Below are positions 12,078 through 22,980 of a stretch of DNA of 64,000 nt, piece by piece. This DNA comes from Pollenia angustigena (lineage: Eukaryota; Arthropoda; Insecta; Diptera; Polleniidae): assembly GCA_930367215.1 (NCBI GenBank), contig OV884059.1, positions 49,074,957-49,138,956 of the forward strand, written 5' to 3'. The translations under genes were made by a program, and so were the position numbers. Each line of letters starts with the position of its first letter. The first letter of the stretch is position 1. The notes beneath the pieces were generated by a model. The model saw only the letters and a program-made list of their open reading frames with translations, did no database searches and was not told the origin of the DNA.

Positions 12078-12244
12078 TATAAAGGGATTTATTTACTTTT
12101 ATTGGGAAACTTAAAAAAAATTTATAAAAGTGGCAGCACTGTTTAATTGTCAATTTACTTATTGAATTCTGTTGTTTTGTTACACTTAAAATTATATGCA
12201 CTTGTTGTTGTTGTTTTCTATTTCTTTTTATGCTTTGTACTGGA

Positions 12245-12500
12245 GTGTTTGTTTTGATTTGAGCTTATTGTTTTTAAATGTAAACTGTTATTGTTGTAAA
12301 TCAATGTATTAAATAAGAAAAAATGTTTTTGTTATTTTTTATTTTATGATTGTTTATTAAACCGATTGATTTTGTGGGGTGTTTCTTTTAATTTGAGCTT
12401 ATTGTTTTTGAATGTAAATTGTTATTGTTGTAAATGACTGTATTTAGTAAGAAAAAATGTTTTTGTTATTTTTTATTTTATGGTTGTTTATTAGAACGAT
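12245..12500. repeat. two 133-bp tandem units in the LINE 5' UTR
   Basis: The motif TTTGAGCTTATTGTTTTTRA and the following aagaaaaaatgtttttgtta string occur at about 12258 and again 133 bases later, at high identity. They sit upstream of ORF1 on the minus strand, so they are probably promoter-type 5' UTR monomers of the CR1-like element. Confidence 0.65.
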
Positions 12501-12662
12501 TGATTTTGGTGTTTTTTTTTTAATAACGATATAAAAACAATTTAGTTTTTTTAGACTTTTTTATATAAATCACAATTTTCAGGTATTTAGTTTATAATAA
12601 ATTAACAAAAAATACGGAGCACAATTTCAATGCGACTTTACACAAAAAGAGTTGCCAGAAGA

Positions 12663-14342
12663 AAAAAAAAGGTTATCAAAAACATATTAAAAATGTCTTG
12701 GTTTGATTTTTTGCGACTGCACTTTCGTGAATGAAACTCCCTATATTTTCTAAAATCCTTATTTCGAGCTTCTTGCGTTTCTTCTGATAACTGCCCAATA
12801 GGTAAAATGGCATTTGACACAATTTCGGGTCCGTGAATGAAATACTTGTGCAAAGTGGGAGGCATATTGTACCAAGTATACTTTTCAACCAAAAGTCCTG
12901 TATTGTGTGCATATATTTTAAATTTTTCATTATTAATTTCATTTTTTTTTATTAAATTAACATCTATTTTTGTTATTTCGGCAGATTTTTTAGCGTTATG
13001 AAAAAAACGTCTTGCCGTATTCCCATCATTCGTGTTTCCCAAACCAGGGTTGGGTTGGTCAACTATTAATCCCATATTCTCTTTAAATTTTTTCTGAATT
13101 TCTTTGTTTGATTCAGCTACTATTCTTTTTTCAGAATCAGTTCTAGCCTGCCACTTTTGTAAAGATATTTTATATGCCACGTGCAAAAGACATTCAAAAA
13201 ATCTAATCCAGCCATGAGGAATGGAAAGGACAAATCTTAAATTGTCTACATGTACAGGTCTTTGGATCATGGCTTCTATATTATTAAAATCCTTGCTTGT
13301 AGCGCCACATAAGTAACACTTTTGTGTTGAAGTGGTTTCTGTTAAGGCATTGGAAACTTTTCCATCTACCAATGCCAAAATTGATTTGTGGGAAACGTGT
13401 ATAACTTTCTCACCAATCGTGACAGTTTAACCGCTTAAATTCTGTATTTCCTCCTCAACTGTTTTTTTCACTAATTGCCACATATGCGGTTTCTTTGGTA
13501 AATTCAATTTTCAAGGGTCTGCAAAATCTAGTTGAAGACGATCGTGGATTTTGCCAAATTACCTTCTCCTCAAACATAAGCCTAAGTGGTGCAATTGTGT
13601 TTAAAAAAACTGATGAATCACTAGTATCAGATCCATGAAAGTCTTGTTTGTATGAGCTATGGCCTGAGCTTCCATCAAAGTCCCATTTTGAATATAATAC
13701 TACATTCGAGTTCGTAATGCCTAATGAGCCCATAACAGTTTCTTAAAGTTCTATAAGTCGCTCCGCTGTGTGATTAAGAAGACCTTGTAAAGTTGAGGAA
13801 CAGCTTGTCTAACAACATTGTATTGATTTCGTGTTAGTTTAGCTTCTACAAAAACAGCCAATGCTTTTGTATTCGATATTTTCAAGGTGGGAAGTGGTTG
13901 TTTCAACTTTTTTTTTAATTTATGCCCTTGCAACACTTTTCATATATGGCTCGCAACACTTTTGATTCCTCGACATAACCTGCGGTCTGTAATTTAACCT
14001 GTGAAGCATAAAGTAACTCTGGCAATGATATGGTGTCTCTTAAAATCTTTGTTTTTTTATATTTACTCCAACCACTGGACTCGGTAAAACTAATTTCTTC
14101 TCGACCACGTTTTGCAAGTCGGGGCAAGAGTTAAACCAATAGAGGATTCCAACCAGATTTTATTTTGAGTAATAAAACTTATTTCCATTCTAGTCCACCT
14201 AGATTTAAATTCATAAAAGAAAACATCAATTCTTTTTTTAAAATCACATATATTATCCTCTGAGCAGTTTTTGCAGTTTTTGCGAATATCAAATTCTTCA
14301 TCGCATAGCCGTATAGACCGTGAAAAATATTAAGAAATGATG
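12663..14342 (-). pseudogene. Transib (RAG1-related) transposase, main part, frameshifted
   Basis: Minus-strand DDE transposase of the Transib superfamily, whose core is ancestral to RAG1. In order: a Cys-rich N-terminal piece (CDEEFDIRKNCKNC, 14300-14240), GREEISFTESSGWSKYKKTK (14127-13915), TKALAVFVEAKLTRNQYNVV (13936-13751), KWDFDGSSGHSSYKQDF with the likely first catalytic Asp (13733-13455), then ALVDGKVSNALTET and CYLCGATSK, IRFFECLLHVAYK, NDGNTARRFFHN, and PIGQLSEETQEARNKD with the likely catalytic Glu (13378-12663). The gene is spread over at least five frames, so it is dead. A pogo-like element cuts its N-terminal side and the CR1-like LINE cuts its C terminus. The Transib CACWATG termini were not found. 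Confidence 0.75.
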
Positions 14343-14344
14343 TA

Positions 14345-15629
14345 CAGTAGTTTTGACTTAGCTGCACAATCTCCTTTGCACGATTTTTTGTGCAGGTAAA
14401 TCAAAAATGCAGTTATCTTAAATGCATTTACCTACTTTAATGTGCAGGTACACAATTGTGGTTATCTGCACAAAAGTGCAGCTAAAGTAAAGTGTTTGAT
14501 TTAAAAGTAGAATAAAAAAATTATTTTATTAATACATAAATTTATATTTTATTAAAATTTTATTCCACCCAGCTAGCATTTTTAATCGTCTAGGAGTCTA
14601 CTGGGAATCTCACAAAGAGTCAACAAGCTCATTTTTTAATTGTAAACAATTCCTCGCACGGGAGAAACTGTTACACATGGTGATTCGTATGAGAGATTCT
14701 TCCATAACGCAGCGAAAAACGCTTTTTTTCGTAAAGGGAATCGTTTATGATGATGTTGAGATTATCTAACGAGTCTTTCAAAAAGTATGCCAAGAGTCGT
14801 ATGAGACTCATGTAGGTATTATTTTACAACTCGTGATATGCTCAGCCTTATGACTGAGCTAACTAAATAAGGGCATCAAGCGTATTTTTCATGCCAAAAC
14901 TTCTAATTTTCATACAATTTCTATAAAACAAACCTTAAGGTCGCGAAATCAACACCATCCTGTCGGAAAATCCTTTTTTACACATCCTAAGGCCGGTTTG
15001 TTTTATTAAAATTGTATTGGCAATAGATTTTCATACTTCAAAAACGGTCTCATTTAGGTAGCTCAGTAATTGTTATACGATTCTTACAGAGAGTACCAAA
15101 AGGTTTATTCCAAGATTTAAAGACGAGCGTGTCAAAAAATAAATAAACAAATAATAAATTAAAAAAAGAGTTCGATGTTTTTGTTACTCGTCAGATATTC
15201 ATTATGGAAAAAAAATAATTGCGATTTATATTTTTATAAACAGCTTAAATTGGATATTTATGTGAAAAAGTGGCCACCAAATATTTTTATGTGTGCAGCT
15301 AACTTTGATGTTTTGTATGAAAATATTTTAAAACTGCCCAAAAATATGCAGGTATACAAAATACACGTAAACAAGGATTTTGAAGAATAATTCCAGAAAA
15401 TATGTATTTTGGGCAGTTAAGTCAAAGAGCAGCTAACTTTGATTTTTTGTATGAAAATAATTTTAAAATGCCAAAAATTTTGTGCATTTGTCTTAAATGT
15501 GCAGGTATAGAAAGTGCACTTAATAAAGGAATTTATATGGAATTATTAAGAATAATTCCAAAAATTATCAATTTTGTGCAGTTAAGTCAAATGTGCACGT
15601 AAACAAAAGGCAGTTAAGTCAAAACTACT
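14345..15629. mobile_element. pogo-like (Tc1/mariner) non-autonomous element, 1285 bp
   Basis: Left end CAGTAGTTTTGACTTAGCTG and right end, read inward, CAGTAGTTTTGACTTAACTG differ at one base. TA lies outside both ends (14343-14344, 15630-15631). Both the ends and the TA duplication resemble Drosophila pogo (CAGTATAATTCGCTTAGCTG, from memory). GTGCAGTTAAGTCAAA and GTGCAGGTA-type motifs recur subterminally on both sides, as transposase sites would. Open frames inside are short and unrecognised. It is inserted in the N-terminal part of the Transib gene and contains a MITE at 14854-15066. Confidence 0.8.
14854..15066. mobile_element. MITE, 213 bp, same family as 58328-58547
   Basis: Ends CTGAGCTAACTAAATAAGG and, inward from the right, CTGAGCTACCTAAATGAGAC are inverted. 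The right flank is TAA and the left TGA, so one base of the TWA duplication has probably mutated. Reverse-complemented, it shares aataaaacaaaccg and tagaagttttggcat-type blocks with the MITE at 58328-58547 in the same order. Confidence 0.65.
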
Positions 15630-15631
15630 GT

Positions 15632-17119
15632 ACACTTTACTTTAGCATTATACCATGGAAGTGAGATCAACTTTGTAGTAAATTCTGAAATTTCTTAAAA
15701 TTTAATGTTGCAGCCTGCATCTCTATTTCACTTTTACCAATTTTATAAGAAAATAAAAAATTTTATTTAAAAAGAAAAACGGCAAAGAAAAATTTATTTA
15801 ATTTCATTTTTTAAAGGCTAAACAAGATAAAAAAATAGCTTAAGCTTGCCACTAAATGGCTAAACTAGCAACTCTGATGGGGAGTACCCGTCTCCCCCTC
15901 CTATATCACCAAGATTTTGTTGGAACATGCAGTTTGCTCTTAGAGTTGCGCACATAAAATTTAGTGTGACCTACTATTGTGGTTCATGGTCCTATGATCC
16001 TTGCATGATTTAAAAGGCACATATATATGAATATATTATTCTACTTCTGCCGATATCAAAAAAGTAATAAGTATTTAATATGGGGGTTTCCGTCTTCCCT
16101 TCCTATGTTACCCAGATTTTGTCCGAACACTAGTTACAAAAACTCACAAAACTTTGTATGGGGGTATCCCTCTCCCCTCCAAGATTTAGTAAGAACTCGC
16201 AGTTTGTTCTTAGAAATACGTACATAAAATTTAGTGTACCTTACTTTTGTATTTATTCAGGTATAAGCAAAATTATGGAGTGCCGCGCTTTTGCAGCTGA
16301 GGAGATATGAATTGATCCCCGAAAAAGTACCTTTGGCCCCAGTGTGCAACGATTTATTTCAAGCTTTGTGAATTTTTTTTAATTAAATAACCTTTTAAAA
16401 TTTTGGAGTGTAAATGGGAATGATCCAAAATTCCCACTCTAACCCATTTTTACCCCCTAAAATTTCGATTTTAAGAACGATCTTTTTGTTACATGATTAC
16501 ATCGCTACCGAAAATTATACAGAAAAGAAAATTAAAAAAAAAATTGGTTCCAATAATGCCGTTTTTTACCTTTTTATCCCTCCATGATACGAAATGCCGC
16601 GAAAATATAGTTTATATGTTGTAGTTTTACTTAAACATTCTATTTTGTGCCAAATTTCATTAAAATCAGTTTGCGTTTGATTTCGGAACAAATAAAAAAA
16701 AACTGACATCTTACTTTTGAAATATAAACAAGGATATTTATAGTTCCTAGAAAACTATTTAGCTGTTACCTAGTCATGCATTATAGATGAATGATTTTTT
16801 CCCGGTACCCTTTTTCGGCGCGTTATTCACATTTCATCATGGACAAAAAAATTATATACTCTCATAAGCTAATTAAATATTTCAGTTTTCAAAAAGAAAA
16901 CAAAATAATAAGAAAACTAATGTGCTGTTTGTAAAGTTTACTTTACACTATCACACAAGTCTTACGTATTTTGTGGAAAATACAACCCTGTCATAATAAG
17001 TTGTTATTGTTTTTTGAAAATTTTGAAACAATAATAAGATCAGGGAAGCAATTCGTAATATACTTAAGACTTTGTGGGATAGTGTATAACGGCCTTAAAT
17101 AATATGGTGTTTTCTTTTC
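15632..17119. other. degenerate repeats, no gene
   Basis: The first part is probably residual Transib 5' sequence (the rejoined reading across the pogo-like element gives YNAKVKCTSFLNIFHG), but it soon loses recognisable features. Two diverged units with 'ctccc.tcctat.t.accaagattttgt' and 'acataaaatttagtgt' lie near 15885-15970 and 16080-16240. The rest is AT-rich and unrecognised. Confidence 0.4.
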
Positions 17120-17297
17120 TACAAAAAAGTGTGACATTTTATTTAAAAAAATGCAATTTGGTGTCTGTTTCATAAAAATTTTGCTTCCAAAAAAGGGTGA
17201 GTTTTTTGGAATAACACAAGCCACCCTTTTCGGGAGAAAAATGTTTAAGAAACAGACTCCAAATTTAATTTTTTTAAATAAAATGTCACATTTTTAA
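17120..17297. repeat. inverted repeat, about 70-bp arms
   Basis: GTGTGACATTTTATTTAAAA near 17127 and the following ~70 bases return as a reverse complement at 17221-17297. The loop includes GGAATAACACAAGCC. The right arm runs directly into a copy of the 560-bp satellite. Confidence 0.65.
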
Positions 17298-18038
17298 TTA
17301 GTATTGTGGTTATTTTGTTGAACTATTTATGGTTTTTAATCCAAATTTTTAATATTTTTAATTAGGCTTAAGTTCATGAAATTTAATTTTTATTAAATTA
17401 TTTTTATGAAGAAAGGAATTTTACAACATGAAAATTAATTAAAATTGTTATTGATAATCTTTCATTCTTGACGTGGCTCGGGCTCGAACCCTGGTCGGCA
17501 GGTTACCATGACATGTTTCGATCGCAACCACTCGATCTCCTCAGATGGATTTGCCGTTTTACACTCGCAGCCATTGACGACTGCTGACGTCACTAGTCAA
17601 ACATCAATCCTTAAACCAAATTGTATTTTAACATTTGGTAGATCGAAATTTGCTTTCCTGAATGATTATCCATTTTAATTGATTTTACATGTTTTTTCCT
17701 TTACTTCTGTTTTTTCGTACTTTCGTCAAGAATTTTTCTTGAAGTCCAAGTACATTTTTTTGTTTTTTCACTTTGTCTTTCTCTTTTCTGTTGACCTTTT
17801 TCAGCACAACTTGAAGGACAAATGTACACATAGAGCTCGTGCCCTAGCTTCAACAATAATTAGTATTGTGGTTATTTTGTTGAACTATTTATGGTTTTTA
17901 ATCCAAATTTTTAATATTTTTAATTAGGCTTAAGTTCATGAAATTTAATTTTTATTAAATTATTTTTATGAAGAAAGGAATTTTACAACATGAAAATTAA
18001 TTAAAATTGTTATTGATAACCTTTCATTCTTGACGTGT
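17298..18038 (-). repeat. isolated 560-bp satellite copy (about 1.3 units)
   Basis: Same unit as in the array at 42-56 kb: 'tagtattgtggttattttgt', 'gaagaaaggaattttacaac', GGCTCGAACCCTGGTCGGCA, 'cagatggatttgccgt' and 'gaagtccaagtacattt' in order. It is more diverged than the array copies. On the minus strand the unit holds tRNA-like A- and B-box sequences. The 82-codon open frame on the plus strand recurs in every unit and is a repeat translation, not a gene. Confidence 0.85.
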
Positions 18039-19290
18039 TAATAGTTAAATTTACATCAAAGCAAATTTGACCACACAATCACTTGCCTGTTATTTGGAAA
18101 CTGCACCTAATTGCGCTTTGTTATGAAATTTATAATTTCGTACTTTAAAAATTTTAATTTCAACATAAAAACGTTTTTATTTCGCATTTTGTGTTTAATA
18201 CAAAAAAAAAAAAAAAATGTTTTTGACAACATCTTGAGTACTGTGCTATTTAAAGAAAGTTTTATATATTTATATTGAAATGACAAACATAAAATATTTT
18301 AAAAGCTGTAGGGTATTCATTATTTTTAAAACTGCGCATAACAATTTATATTCTTCAATAATTCATATTCTAGAAACATAAACGTTCATTCGGTGGTTTG
18401 AAAAGAAAGCTATCTTAGAGCGGGGTTTTTACTTGGGGTTTAAACTAGGATCAATAGTAAGATTTGTTAATCTTATAATAAAATTAATTTAGCCTTAATC
18501 CTCTTTGGTGTTTTTAAGTGAAAGATTAAAGCTTTTATCATTGCCATATGAATTGACAATACTTTTATAAGTATGGCAGTTTAAAACAAATGCCGAAAAT
18601 CGTCATCAAATTACTGTTCTTAACGTGAAAAAGAAGAAGAAAAGGGGAGAATTTTGTATTGTGTTATACAATATTATATATTTATAAATAAATGAAATCG
18701 AAAAAGAAGCAAAATAATCAAGCAATATTTTATCTTACGAGGTGGAATATTTAATAAAACTTTAAATAAAAAATATTTTCTTTTATAAGGTGTTCGTAAT
18801 TTTGAAAGTTCTGTCGCAAGCTTAAACCGCCAACTTTGGGCGTTTAAACTTGGAAACAAAATGAAATAATCGACTACCCAAAACGAATTTCAAAGATTAG
18901 TTCTAATTTAATCGCTGATCAAGACCGACCACAATATATCCTACACCTATTTTGGTCCGAAATTTTTATGGTTCCGAAGTCGACTTGGGTTCGAAATAGT
19001 CTAACAAGCCTACTTAATGGTATTTTCGGGTAGGTAGAGGTGGCAGCCGACTTTATTCGCCAGCTCACATAGACACTGAATGTCCGTTGCGATACAACTG
19101 CGCTTCCACTCATGCGAAATTAGTTGTGTTGCATATTCTTAGAATGCATGACGAGACCTACAGCTCAATGCTGAGTCCGAACGGCAAGGTTTGAAGTGCT
19201 TTAGAACAGAAATCATTGGTTCGCTCAAGCCAACCAAAAGTTGAGGATGTTAAGAAATAATTATTTCTTTTTGAAAAATGTTTTCTTTTG
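18039..19290. other. no recognisable gene
   Basis: AT-rich DNA. The stretch at about 18960-19110, with GGTAGAGGTGGCAGCCGACT and 'agctcacatagacac', resembles a repeat I vaguely associate with fly genomes, but I cannot name it. No coding region is supported. Confidence 0.35.
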
Positions 19291-19366
19291 GTCGCTCGAG
19301 CCAGGAATCGAATCCGGGTCCTATCGGTTTCAGAGTCCATATCTTAGCTACTACACCAACAGCACT
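19291..19366 (-). repeat. tRNA-Gln-like sequence (SINE head or tRNA pseudogene)
   Basis: Read on the minus strand: GGTGTAGTAGCTAAG (A-box-like, 19343-19357), TGGACTCTGAAACC resembling the tRNA-Gln anticodon arm with anticodon CTG, and GGATTCGATTCC (B box, 19303-19314). Order and spacing match a tRNA. The acceptor stem does not pair, so this is not a functional tRNA gene. A tRNA-derived SINE is the likeliest reading; no clear SINE tail was found. Confidence 0.6.
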
Positions 19367-20001
19367 GACTACTCAATGGTATATAAATACAATTTTAGTG
19401 CGAAATTTCTTGTATTTAAAAAAAAATCGGGAAAATATGCCTAAAACTGGAGCGATTTTATTTAAACTCAGCACCATGATTGTGTGGCATAATTGGTTTC
19501 TATTTACCAAATATGAGAAAGATATCAAAAAATTTTCGGATCCTTACCAAAATCATTAAAAAAAGTTCGTCCTTGTGCAAATATAGTGTGCGAATTTTTA
19601 TAAAAATATCTTAAGATTTGCGAAAATTCTCTAAACAATATAATAAAAAACTGCGTTTAAAAAAAATCGCAACTACAATACTACAATTTTTATTAAGCTT
19701 TTTCCTTATCCTGTAAAGTAAGGAAAATGTTAGTTAGGGCTTTTCTATATTAAAGTAACAATATGTATAGTAGACCGACTCCCCTTGTATGAAGCTAAAA
19801 AAGGTGTTTTTGTTACCCCTCTGAAAATAACGCTTGATATCTTTAGGATGATTCCCAAAATATTTTGATTCTAGCGTTGTATAGTATTTATATAGAATTT
19901 TATGACAAAAATTATTATGAAATATTTCATCCGTATAAAGTGTATTTTAAGAAAGAGAAAAAACATGGTTTTTTTTGTTGTTGAGTAAAGTGACTAAGAA
20001 G
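19367..20001. other. no recognisable gene; ends in hAT target site
   Basis: AT-rich stretch with no motif recognised. Its last eight bases (CTAAGAAG, 19994-20001) are the left target-site duplication of the hAT element that follows. Confidence 0.4.
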
Positions 20002-20719
20002 CATAGCTGTTAAGTAATGATTACTAATCATAATAATTAGTAATTAGATTATTTTTTTTTTGAAAGGTGAAGTAATGATTATATTACGATTATTTTCAGA
20101 TTCGCACGATTACTAATTGATTACGATTACAGATAATCAAAAAATAATCAAGATTAATAAAAATTACGAAAAAATAATATTAAATAATAAAAAGTAATCG
20201 AAAAATAATTTGACTACTTTCGAAGATTACTTTTGATTATTTTGCTACTACTGGCTGAGGTGGAAGGTGAATCAAGGGATACATTTAATTAAAAATTGCA
20301 ATATAATCGAATTGGCTTCTAAATTCTCTGCAACGAAGTATAACCCATGTGCCAAGCAAGTAATTTGTAACCCATTGGAAGTCTTAATGATGTAATATGC
20401 TGCATCGGTTTAAAATAGAAGCATCTTTTGTCGAAATCTTAAAAAACTTGTATTTAAAGCAAATCTCCAAAAGAATTTATTGATTATTAAAAATTTTTTA
20501 GAAAGTTTTTTTTTAAGATCTTTTTTATAACATTGAAAATAAAAGATCCCTCAAAAATGTCAAAATATGCAAAAATATGCATTTAAAACCTAAATATGCA
20601 ACAATATGCAAAAACAAATCGATGCCATTTTAACGCAAATTTAATGATTCGGAAAGAAAATTGGTTGACATCGTTCTTATACTATCGACAAAAAACATGC
20701 ATTTGCATGGAAATCGCAT

Positions 20720-21235
20720 CCCTAGTTATTATTATTAAAACCTTTTCTTTAGCTTCACTTCGGAAAATCAAATCTTGTAACGTTAATTTACCCGCCTTAT
20801 ACTTAATGCAAACGGATGAAACTATGCAGGCATACATATTCCCGATGACAATACACGAATAAATGGGCGTAGCCAGGATAAAATCTAGGGGGGGGGGGGC
20901 AAAATTTTTGTTTTTGGTAAAATTCTTTTTTGAATCCCTTTTACTCAATGCAAATGGATGAAACTTTGCACGCATACATATTCCCGATGACAATACACGA
21001 ATACATGGGCGTAGCTAGGATCAAATCTAGGGGGCGGGCAACATTTTTTAAAACCTTTTCTTTAGCTTCACTTCGGAAAATCAAATCTTGTAACGTTAAT
21101 TTAACCGCCTTATACTTAATACAATTGGATGAAACTTAGCAGGTATACATATTCCCGATGACAGTACACGAATACATGGGCGTAGCCAGGATAAAATCTA
21201 GGGGGGGGCAAAATTTTTTTTAAATGTTCTTTTTA
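20720..21235. repeat. three diverged tandem units with G-tracts
   Basis: CCCGATGACARTACACGAAT starts at about 20841, 20983 and 21154. Each copy is followed by 'atgggcgtag.cagg' and a run of G ending in CAAA. The first and third units also share ctttagcttcacttcggaaa upstream. Spacing is about 142 and 171 bp. Open frames across them repeat with the unit and are not genes. The block lies inside the hAT element. Confidence 0.7.
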
Positions 21236-21899
21236 TGAAAACCGTTTCTTAAAAAAATTTTTTTTTTATGTTCTTATTTATGCATTTTTATAATGAACTA
21301 GGTAGCCAAATTGATAAATAAAGTGGGGAACAGAATAGTCGATGTAGTACAACGTTAACAATAGCGCTGCAAGCTGTCAAAAACGGCAGTTTTAAAGAAG
21401 TGTCAACAGAATACGTAGTTCTAGTAGTCGTTGCAGTTGAAGCGCAAAATTCGAGATTTTGAACTTTGTTGCGCTACAGAGCATTCGTCAGCTTTAAATA
21501 CTACAACTACAACTGGTGAAATTGCTGTAACCACAAACCATATGCATAAATGAAGGTAAATGCAAACAAAATAAATGAATTATAATGATGCCAGCTAAAA
21601 GCATTAAAATCAAATGGAATTGAATGTATTCTTAATGTTTTCTTTATTATTTTTCCACGTATTTTTCCCTTTTTTGTTGATTTAGGAAGTACTAAAATTG
21701 TTATTGTTTGTTTTGTTATTGAAGTGAATATACCTATATTTTGTATACAAACACTATCTATTTTTTTACGTTTTAAATGCAAATTTAAAAAAAAAAAAAA
21801 AAACAACGTTAGTGTAAAATGATGCGCATTCTGAATTTTTAAAAAATAATCGAAAATAATCAAAAATAATCCTTGAAAGTATTCAACTATTTTTTGATT
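21236..21899. other. hAT element interior, nothing recognised
   Basis: AT-rich, non-coding by eye. It ends in the TAATC-rich subterminal sequence into which the LINE inserted. Confidence 0.4.
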
Positions 21900-21911
21900 A
21901 CTTTTGATTAT

Positions 21912-22980
21912 AATTGGAGTTTTTTGTGGCATCTAGGCTGTTTAGATAGCCTTCTATTGCAGACTCGTGGTTATGTCTCAATTTGTTGCGAAGAGTTGTC
22001 AGGCATAATTGTAGTTGGGCCTTAGTGGTTGGGGAACGACTGTTTTGCCATTGTCTTCTTAACTTCCTTTTTTCTCTGATAAGGGTCTCTATATCCGTCG
22101 ATGTATTGTAAGGAGCACGTTTAATTGTCCGCTTGATTGGGGTTGCATTTCTTGCTGCAGCATCCAAGACTTCTGTAAATCGGTCGACAGCTATTTGGAT
22201 GTCAGATGAATTTTTTAGGGGAATGCACTGTGATAGGTGAGAGCTCACATACATTTTATACTTTAACCAATTTGTGTTTCTGTTTGGATAGGAAAACCAG
22301 TTTGCAGCTGCGGCGTCAGAGTTACATTTTAAAATGAGGATTGAAGGTGAATGATCAGACGAAAGATCATAGGAGGAACTAACTAGTACCTGATCGCGCT
22401 TGATGTTTTTGATTACAGCAAAGTCAATAAGGTCTGGTAGCTTGTTGAAGTCGGTTGGCCAATAGGTAGGCTCACCACTCGATACCACATCAAAGTTATT
22501 TGCAGTTACGGTATTATATAGCTGATTACCTCTAGGACTAATAAGTCTGGAGCCCCAATATGTATGTTTAGCGTTGTAGTCGCCAGCAGCAATGAATTTC
22601 TGGCCCAATGTGGAGAAGAAGTTGAGAAATTTATCGTGTAGAATTTTGTGCCTCGGGGGACAATAAACGGATGTTAACGTTAGTTTGAAATCAGTCAGAT
22701 TTATAGATGTGGCCTGGATACAATCTTCTTCGAACTCTGGCAATGGTAAGTGTCTGATGTGTTTGTGCACAATTATGGCTGTGCCACCACAAGCTCGTCC
22801 GCTGGGATGTTTTGTGTCATACGTAAGGTAACCATTTACCCTAAAGCAGTTTTTATGAGTAAAGTGTGTTTCAGAGACAAGAAGTACGTCGATTTCATGC
22901 CTATAAAGAAAGTTTGCAACTTCGTGTTTATGTTGGGATAACCCGTTTGCATTCCAGAAACATATTTTTAACTGGTTCAT
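21912..22980 (-). CDS. Jockey-type ORF2, endonuclease half (inverted segment)
   Basis: Starts at ATG 22980, overlapping the ORF1 stop by four bases. Exonuclease-endonuclease-phosphatase fold motifs are in order: ICFWNANGLS at the N terminus, VSETHF, CGGTAIIV, SVYCPP, AAGDYNAKH, and SSDHSPSIL near residue 215. This domain nicks target DNA. The natural reading ends at DATKNSNY, where the inversion break falls; the next few codons are target DNA. The matching continuation NYSLWKAV starts at 24723 on the other strand. No stop or frameshift within the element part. Confidence 0.88.

Larger units (their letters stand above)
7903..12662 (-). mobile_element. CR1-like LINE, nearly full length, decayed
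   Basis: Minus-strand non-LTR retrotransposon with 5' UTR, ORF1 (PHD-like finger plus RRM-like end), ORF2 (endonuclease and reverse transcriptase), and a 3' end in AAATAAATAAATAAA followed by poly(A) (plus-strand T-tract at about 7908-7920). It interrupts the Transib gene: Transib coding sequence stops at its 5' edge near 12662 and resumes at its 3' edge near 7902. I see no clear target-site duplication. Several stops and frameshifts show that it is inactive. Confidence 0.8.

Noticed and set aside
21507..21932. 141-codon minus-strand frame
   Set aside because: It runs from low-complexity AT-rich hAT sequence into the LINE edge; no motif.
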